From positions 310,001-374,000 of the forward strand of contig NEEC01000012.1 of the NCBI GenBank assembly GCA_002189035.1: DNA of 64,000 nt, in the 5' to 3' direction. The notes below the pieces were generated by a model. That model was not told the DNA's origin and searched no databases. It worked only from the letters and a program-made list of their open reading frames with translations. The position numbers and the translations under genes are program-made. The DNA is from Utricularia gibba (Eukaryota > Streptophyta > Magnoliopsida > Lamiales > Lentibulariaceae). The stretch's first letter is position 1, and the number at the start of each line of letters is the position of its first letter. Shown here piece after piece: positions 57,330 through 64,000 of the stretch.

Positions 57330-58578
57330 CCTATGTCCGCCCCATTCAGCTTGTCTACTGGTGGTTGCCTTTGCTTATGACTCCATTGCACTGGTTTGTT
57401 TCTTACGCTTATTATCATTACATCTTAATCACGCAAAGGGCATGCCACATGTTTTCCTTTGTACATCTGTGTAGTCAGGCTCCGCATCAGAGAAACTACC
57501 TAAACAATGTTTGTTCTACTGCTAGTTTAGTTGATATCTGTTAAATTGTTAACTCAGTACTAATTGGTTGTTCGTTCCACTAGTCATTAGTATTTATTAT
57601 CTCTTACGAAGCATCTGAGTTTCAAAATGAAATATTTGAAAAAAATTAATGGTCTCGTTGTAACATAAAGCTTTGGAAGTAAATTCACATAAAAATTCCA
57701 TTTAATTTGCTGAGATTCATCTTTTTAGTAGGTAGGCGCTGGCCCCATCGTCATTTGACCAGGGCTCATCCGCAAATTCCAAAAAAAAAAAAAAAATTAA
57801 GATGGGCACTTAACTTCCTACACCGTGTAATGTTAATTACTAGAGGAACTGCTCTCCGTGATTTGGAAAAATAATGTTGGGTTGTAGGCATGGAGCAGAA
57901 AACACATACCAGTAAGAGCCCCCATTAAGCGTGTTACTCTTTCGCTTCGCCCTGCCAACACAAAAACAGCGACATAAAACATGCACAGGATGCTTCCAAG
58001 AAACGCGAGACAGAACACCGTAGATGGATGCTAAGTATTTGTAACACCAAAATTGTTGCCAGTGTCTACCTACTGAAAAGGTGAATGTCAACAAACACAA
58101 TAGTTGTACACTCAGCATATTGTCCACCCAAAATTGCACTTAAACAATAATATGAATTTTCCAAAAATTGGGAGAAACTCATCTTCAATATCTACAAGAA
58201 CATGAACAGGGGTCAGTATAGATGGCCACCAGCTTGCACAGAAAGAATTTCGCACATATTAACATCCTGTCAATGCGAAAGTTCGTGCACTCCACCTGCA
58301 AGGTATAAGCTGTTCAACGAGCATGAAAAATAAAGCTCAAGACTGGTAATAATGGATGGGTCGCAGACCTGAAAAGATCCAACGTTTGGACACAAAAAAT
58401 GCCTCCACGCATAAAAAAATGGTCCGGAATCGGGCATTTTCAATCCCCATAATTTCCGCTGGAGGAAACACTTGGGTGAGGCCACACAAAAAGGATAGCT
58501 TGTTTGGTTACCAGATGGAGAAGGCCAAGCCCATTGGTTGGGGGTGACTTTGCATACCGGGAGGAACTCCCTTGACTT
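57330..58578. other. 3' UTRs between convergent HDA19-like and ATXR7-like genes
   Basis: About 1.25 kb between the two stops. The HDA19 3' UTR should occupy the left part (candidate signals near 57590-57640) and the ATXR7 3' UTR the right. The poly(A) run at 57781-57796 is simple sequence. Minus ORFs at 57833-58139 and 58270-58485 show no recognisable domain. Confidence 0.5.
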
Positions 58579-61500
58579 TCAATTCAGTGACCCACGACAC
58601 CTATGATGAAAAAAAATATGTTAGCCTGCAATACCAAAAGTGGGGCAATTTTGAGCGCCTAAATTATGGACAGCAGCAGATAAGCATTTCAAAATTACTC
58701 AAAACATGGTCTAAGTAGCTAGATATGGCTTTTTTCAGCATTAAGCAAGTCACATTCGCTATTTCTACTGCAGGTACCACCTTTTAGAACCACAATGACA
58801 AGGTATCTTCTTCTCTTCCAATGGAAACTTGTAATTATACGTTAGCTCCTCTCCAGGAGAGATATGTCGCTTTGCATATATGAAAATCTTCTTTTGCCCA
58901 TCAACATTTATCACCTTTGTATAGCAATTTGGCTGAAATTGAAACAAAGCGCAAGTACTCTGGGATAAAAAGAATACACAAGTCACTCAGCAGAACAGCT
59001 GGTACACTCTTGAAACATTTACCTCGCAGGAATGATTTATAAACCTGGCAAGACCTCCACGTTTTGTAGCATCAACCTACAAAAACGTTTGTTAGAATCC
59101 TTGTACATATTATGAACATAGACAACTGCTATCTGCATAGAAATGAAGGTGATCGATGGAGAAGCAAGTTGATACCAAGGAGAAAGAAGTTGGAGCGGGA
59201 ATTAAGTTGAAGTAAATGGGCACATACCACATAGCCATCATCCAGTCTGAAAAGGTAGCTGCTACCGATGCCCATCTTTTCATACCTCTGCTCACGTATG
59301 TCTGAGATCTAAAGGATTAAATTTTCACTTTTTAGGGTGAAGCATCAGTGACTACAATTTTTTGTTAAAGAGAAACAAACTAGAACTCTCCATAATGTTG
59401 CCACTTATAGAGCTGGCACAATAGAAAATCAGCAAATAATCAAAGCATTTATCAGAAACGTCAAACATAAATTAGCTCCACCCAGGATTTATGTTCTGAC
59501 TGGTCCTAGGAAGTTCAAAATATTGAGAAAATAAGCCTCCTTGGATGCTAAGGGAGATTTTAGAAACTTTCTGAATGCAGAGAAAAAGAATCCCTGAATT
59601 TGTTATTTAAGGACATCAGACGATACTTGACCAAATTATATGAAATATGAATAAGGCAACAGCTCACACGCGGTCGAATAAGCTCTCCAACATATTCAAT
59701 GACAAAATCCTCTGCTTCAATTGGTTCTAAAGCAACGAGGCCCCAGTTATGTATCTTGCTTCTTTGGAAACGCAGGCGCTTTTTTCTTGCCTGATCAATT
59801 GAATATATTAGATACGGTAGAAAAGGATAACATTAAAGTGAACAAAAAATGGTTGTCACCTTCAACTGCGTGGCTTTAAGAAGATCAGCACCTTCTGCAG
59901 CAACAAGAAGGTTCCGCAGCTTGGCCCTGTTAGTCCTTGCTGAAAGCCCCTTCACATTCACCATGTGAGATCCATTGCATTCGGAATCAGTTTGGAAGTG
60001 AATATGAGCTCCTCTAATGTGTGCTCTTTCAGTAGGACTAGCACTCAAGGCCCATTTACGCCACTCCCAACCATTAATGGAAGTCCTAGCACAACCATCT
60101 GATTGGGGATAACCACGTTTTGAACTACTCCTTTTTCTCTTAACCTTAGATAGATCGACTTGTTCTCTTTTGGGTTTGTCTTTGTCACCCTTGACGACCC
60201 TATATCCAATATTTTTGGTATCAGCAGCTGCTTCTTTTCTTTTAGTTTTCATAATCCTTTTCTTCTTAGATTTATGCAGGCCAACTTCATCAGGTAGAGA
60301 ATGTTTAGCATTGGCAACTGCCTCCTTCCTCTTCAGCTTGAAGATCTTATTTTTCTTGACATTAGAATTGTATACTTCTTCAACTGGATGCTTTCTCTTT
60401 TTGATCTTGGCCTCTGCCGCTCCAGAATTTTGGCCATCACCATTCATCCTCTTCTTTCTCGGTTTGATAACCTTTGCTGCTGCATGCAAGAGGATAGAAA
60501 AACATTGTAATCACATAAAAAACATTATCTTGGAAGTTATTTATGTGATAAACGAACATTTCGAATTTCAAACTAAACAAACAAAGCTGATCAGAGATGA
60601 TACTGACATTTTGGCGGCTTTAGTGCACTAAGCAGGCAATCAAATTCAGGATCATTTAAAAAACCACCAGTTGCTCTCTCATGACCAAACTGGTCCTTGG
60701 GAAAATGCAAAGTTTCACTGCTTGAACCATCTTCAAGCAAATCATAAGCAAATGAATAATATTATAAATTTGGCTTTTGAACTAATAAAATTGTGGGAGG
60801 GAAATACCTTGGACAGCAAGTGCCTCTGATGACTGACTATGAATATGCTGTTCAGCCGCCACACGTTTCTTTGAATTACCACGAGGCACTTTTTGGGTCT
60901 TAAAATTCACTCTTGACCCTTTGGATCCTTGCTTATGATGATGTTGATCCTCTTCAATCGAAGACTGAAAAAATAACTCTGAACTTTTAGTACTAGAACT
61001 CTTCTTCTGAGAGAATGTGGATTTTTCATGTAGAAGTGATGCTGCTGGACGGCTACCCTCATCACCAGAAAAGATACCAGAACAGCTAGCAGCAATTGCG
61101 TTGGCAATGGCATCATTACAATATAAATGCTTCAAGTTTCTCATGACACAGTCATATATTCTCCGGCGACTCATCATCAACACTCTCTGGAAAGTGGATT
61201 TACATGCATCCTCGGTGGATTGAAATGGCTTTGCAAGCTTAACAGGTGGTGAAGTAGGATATTCCAAAATCTTTTCTTGTAGGTTTGGCTGCAGCTCATC
61301 AATAACTCCGCTCTCCTCCAAATGAATAGGCAAGTTCTCCACTTCATGCTTGGGGAAACTATCTGTTGCTCTACATTCAGAATAATCTGGCCGAAATTCA
61401 TAATCCTCAGTGCATATAGGATCATCCACACATGCGGGAAACTTTAAAAATGCATTCTGAGATAAACTGCTCGGTGAAGCTAAACTGCAGCCAGACGAAC

Positions 61501-63746
61501 TACATGGGGTTTCATAAGACGGCATACATGTAAACAGCTTATGACAAAGATCATCAGACTCACTTATCTTCTTCTGCAAATGAAAAAGTTTGGTGAAGTG
61601 TCAGTCATAATAAAGACGACAATCACAAAGCAGAGTGTAATACAAAAAATATCATAATAAAAAGTAAAACATTACCCCCGGATTCTGTTTGGAATCAATT
61701 ATTTTTTCCACCTCTGCTTTCACTATTCCCTCAGCATAATTTAATAAGGACATCTTTGCAGACGAATGAAGCTCATTCTCTAGAAATTCTTGGATAAACC
61801 CTGGATCACTTTGTGCAGTAACAGAGGAAGAATGTGATGAAGCTAAAGATGAGTAGCCTAGTGGGCATGGAAATTTTTCATTGTTAGGGACCACCAACGG
61901 ACCATATCCTGGAGGGCATTCTCCATCAAATGATGAGTCTTGGATTCCAATTAGCTGTTCATCCATTTAAAAAAGTTTAGTACATGTAGCGGACACATTG
62001 TATGGATATAACACGTATTGTGTGAAAAAAAAATGCATACGCTATCAGAAGAGGACCAGCGCCTCATCTTTCTCCATCTGGATGAAAACTCGGCAACACA
62101 GTCAAAAAATATAGCGTTCCACATGACTTGCATACAAGAAATGAACAGCATCCTACTAACAGATACATACGCAGCAGAAAAATTCCCAAAATCCCCAACT
62201 GATTTTGAACAGAAATTAGATCCTTTTAACTCAGCATGAAGGCGTTTATCAGCATTACTGCATACTTCTTCATCCTTGGATACCGGAAAACAGTCCCTGT
62301 GGTGTTTTCTATCGAACTGCCATGCACAGATAATAAGGAATCAGCATGTCAAAAGTTCCATGACTATCTTTCAAAAGATGAGATTACCTACCACTTTACT
62401 ATCAAAAGTAAAAGATGATTTGGCATGCTCGACCTCAGGCTTCTGGTGGCTTTCCTTGTTGGATAGAAAATCAGATATAATGGTGCTAACAATCTCATCG
62501 ATAAAAACCTTGCGTGCTGACTTCATAATTCCAGAGTGCAGTTGCAAAGAGACTTCTTCATAAATAAATGCTTCCATGCTGATTTCCGAATTACTAACAT
62601 GGCCATTTGGATGCTGAATGAAGCCAGCGCTAGAAGTACCCCAAAAGTTCAAAAGCGAGCGCAATTCCAAGGGGTTACACTTGTTGCCAGAGTGGTATAT
62701 CTACAAATAAAAAAAATTACCCATAGAATTAGAAAAATAAATAGCACCTGATAAATTTAAATGCATACGGGACCTTCCATGACCAAGAATAGGATGTCAA
62801 CGGCCACAATATCTAATTGCAAATTGGGAATAAAAGTTTCTCGTGAAAAATATCTAACTTCTACATTTTATCATAGTGTGGAGCGCCTGCATATTTAAAC
62901 CAGCAGCTCCTTAAAGAACAAACGGAGACAAAGTTCACTAACAAGACAGGAAAACAGACACAAGACCGGAATGAGAATGCCCAACAGCCAACTGTTGCTA
63001 GTTCTAGTTGCTTTTCATAACCTACGTATTCCATAGGAAAACATGCTGACAGTTGGAGATTTTACTTGGTTTCAACAACAGGATGTAAAACCAACATGAC
63101 CATACTGTAATGAATTATCCGAATTTGAAAATTGTAACCACCATCGACGAATTGCCTATATAACCATAGTGACACCATGAGTACAACGCCGTAAGTGAGT
63201 ACGGCCCGTGCTTAGTACCCTCTCCATCTTCAAGTAACCAACAACATTCATCAACAGACTGCCATTCAAAGAAAAAAACACACTTCATGTTACCGACCTT
63301 CAGAGTAAATTAAGATAAAACTAATCAACACAAACTTGGTTAAATCAATCGATCTGTACCGCAGAGTACCCATCACTATCGCCATTCCCCGGCAGCGATA
63401 CCCACTGATTAAATGCATGACCAGGCTCTTCCACGCGAGGATATATCCCACTCAAGCATGCGAAACCAGTGGCGATGTGCTCGGGGAATTGCTTGAAATA
63501 ACTGAGTGGCACAGGGTTGCCCAGATTGCCATTCATCAAAGGGTAAACATGAAGCTCCTCCGGCAAAAATCCGGTGTTTAATCCCTCGTAAAGCTGCTGC
63601 TGAATGTAAGGCCCGCACAACTGACCATTCTGATTCGTGTACATCCATCCAGTTACAACCGGCGGCGAATTACGTACAGCATCCGATGCTGCCACCGCCG
63701 CCGAAGATGACGATACGCCGACATAGCCATCCGACGCGCCGCCCAT
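58579..63746 (-). CDS. ATXR7: ATXR7-like SET-domain histone-lysine methyltransferase
   Basis: ATXR7/SDG25 methylates histone H3 (reported K4/K36) and activates FLC in Arabidopsis. Thirteen minus exons join in frame: 63746-63360, 62700-62392, 62316-62171, 62152-62041, 61954-61676, 61573-60808, 60730-60608, 60479-59860, 59790-59668, 59308-59228, 59076-59023, 58932-58781 and 58600-58579, about 1057 residues. N-terminal GYF-like region: [18 protein letters not shown] and [17 protein letters not shown]. Middle: [12 protein letters not shown], then a Lys-rich basic stretch. C-terminal [61 protein letters not shown], and post-SET CHCGSKRCRGSLN, all ligands intact. The last exon is 22 bases. The exon 8 acceptor is a tandem CAGCAG, so one residue may vary. 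It is shorter than Arabidopsis ATXR7 (about 1,400), so a middle exon could be missed. Confidence 0.9.
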
Positions 63747-64000
63747 CGCGGCGGCAGAATCTGACGTCTACCCTGGCGACAGCGAGACAAATTTTCCTCC
63801 GTTGCTCAATTTTGCGACTTTCGCGTAGCAAGCCTAGGGTTCATTTCGCAACTTAACGATCCGGTGTCGTTTCGGTTTCTAGGCTTGTAGCGTTCTCGAG
63901 CGTTATCTATCGTCTACACGGCAAATGGCAAAGTAAATCAGGGGTTCGTCTCGGAATTGACCACATAAAATAAAATCTTAATTCACAAGGGACCTAAGTG
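63747..64000 (-). promoter_or_regulatory. Leader and promoter-proximal region of the ATXR7-like gene
   Basis: The DNA upstream of the minus-strand ATG at 63746 stays GC-rich to about 63930, as expected of a 5' leader and CpG-rich promoter. No TATA box is obvious. The window ends here. Confidence 0.4.

Noticed and set aside
1-64000. tRNA, rRNA, CRISPR or bacterial-type operon features
   Set aside because: None could be recognised. The intron-rich genes and plant transposons make bacterial features implausible. Simple A/T runs and the tandem arrays lack CRISPR repeat/spacer structure.

Overview
The window is nuclear DNA of a flowering plant, probably a eudicot or another non-grass angiosperm. 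The genes carry many short GT-AG introns. Gene bodies are moderately GC-rich, intergenic DNA is very AT-rich, and much of the space between genes is transposable-element wreckage. The species cannot be named from the sequence alone.

Seven host genes can be modelled with confidence, several of them exon by exon. Left to right they are: a filament-like plant protein (FPP, + strand, 11.0-14.8 kb); a small plastid-type DnaJ zinc-finger membrane protein in tail-to-tail orientation with it (- strand, 15.3-16.2 kb); an HVA22/TB2-DP1 family ER-membrane protein (+, 20.9-22.5 kb); a GALS-type GT92 beta-1,4-galactan synthase with an apparent one-base frameshift (+, 32.9-34.4 kb); a PLATZ zinc-binding transcription factor (+, 36.3-37.5 kb); a class I histone deacetylase of the HDA19 type (+, 55.3-57.3 kb); and an ATXR7-type SET-domain histone methyltransferase (-, 58.6-63.7 kb). 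The last two are convergent neighbours and both modify chromatin, one removing acetyl groups and the other placing methyl groups. A partial reading frame at bases 3-197 may be the 3' end of a further gene.

The rest is dominated by mobile DNA. Old relics include Ty1/copia reverse transcriptase (3.3-4.0 kb) and copia Gag (38.4-38.9 kb), an L1-type LINE (5.0-6.0 kb), hAT fragments (4.2 kb; 27.6 kb plus 32.0 kb), a PIF/Harbinger fragment (19.6-20.2 kb) and a decayed Ty3/gypsy element (28.1-31.4 kb) that seems to split an older hAT element. Two pairs of diverged ~1 kb LTR-like repeats lie at 0.9/41.4 kb and 17.0/25.3 kb. Decayed tandem arrays with ~40-bp and ~90-bp periods lie at 39.3-41.0 kb.

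The most informative region is 42.76-53.38 kb, where three elements have readable boundaries. A Ty3/gypsy element of the Tat/Retand kind (42768-50516, 5-bp target duplication GGTAC) keeps both LTRs, a damaged gag and an antisense ORF, but has no recognisable pol. A hAT element (43913-47020, 8-bp duplication ACGACCCC) with a nearly intact transposase has jumped into that antisense ORF. A second, inactivated hAT element (50529-53375, 8-bp duplication CTTTTTTA) sits immediately beside the outer LTR.
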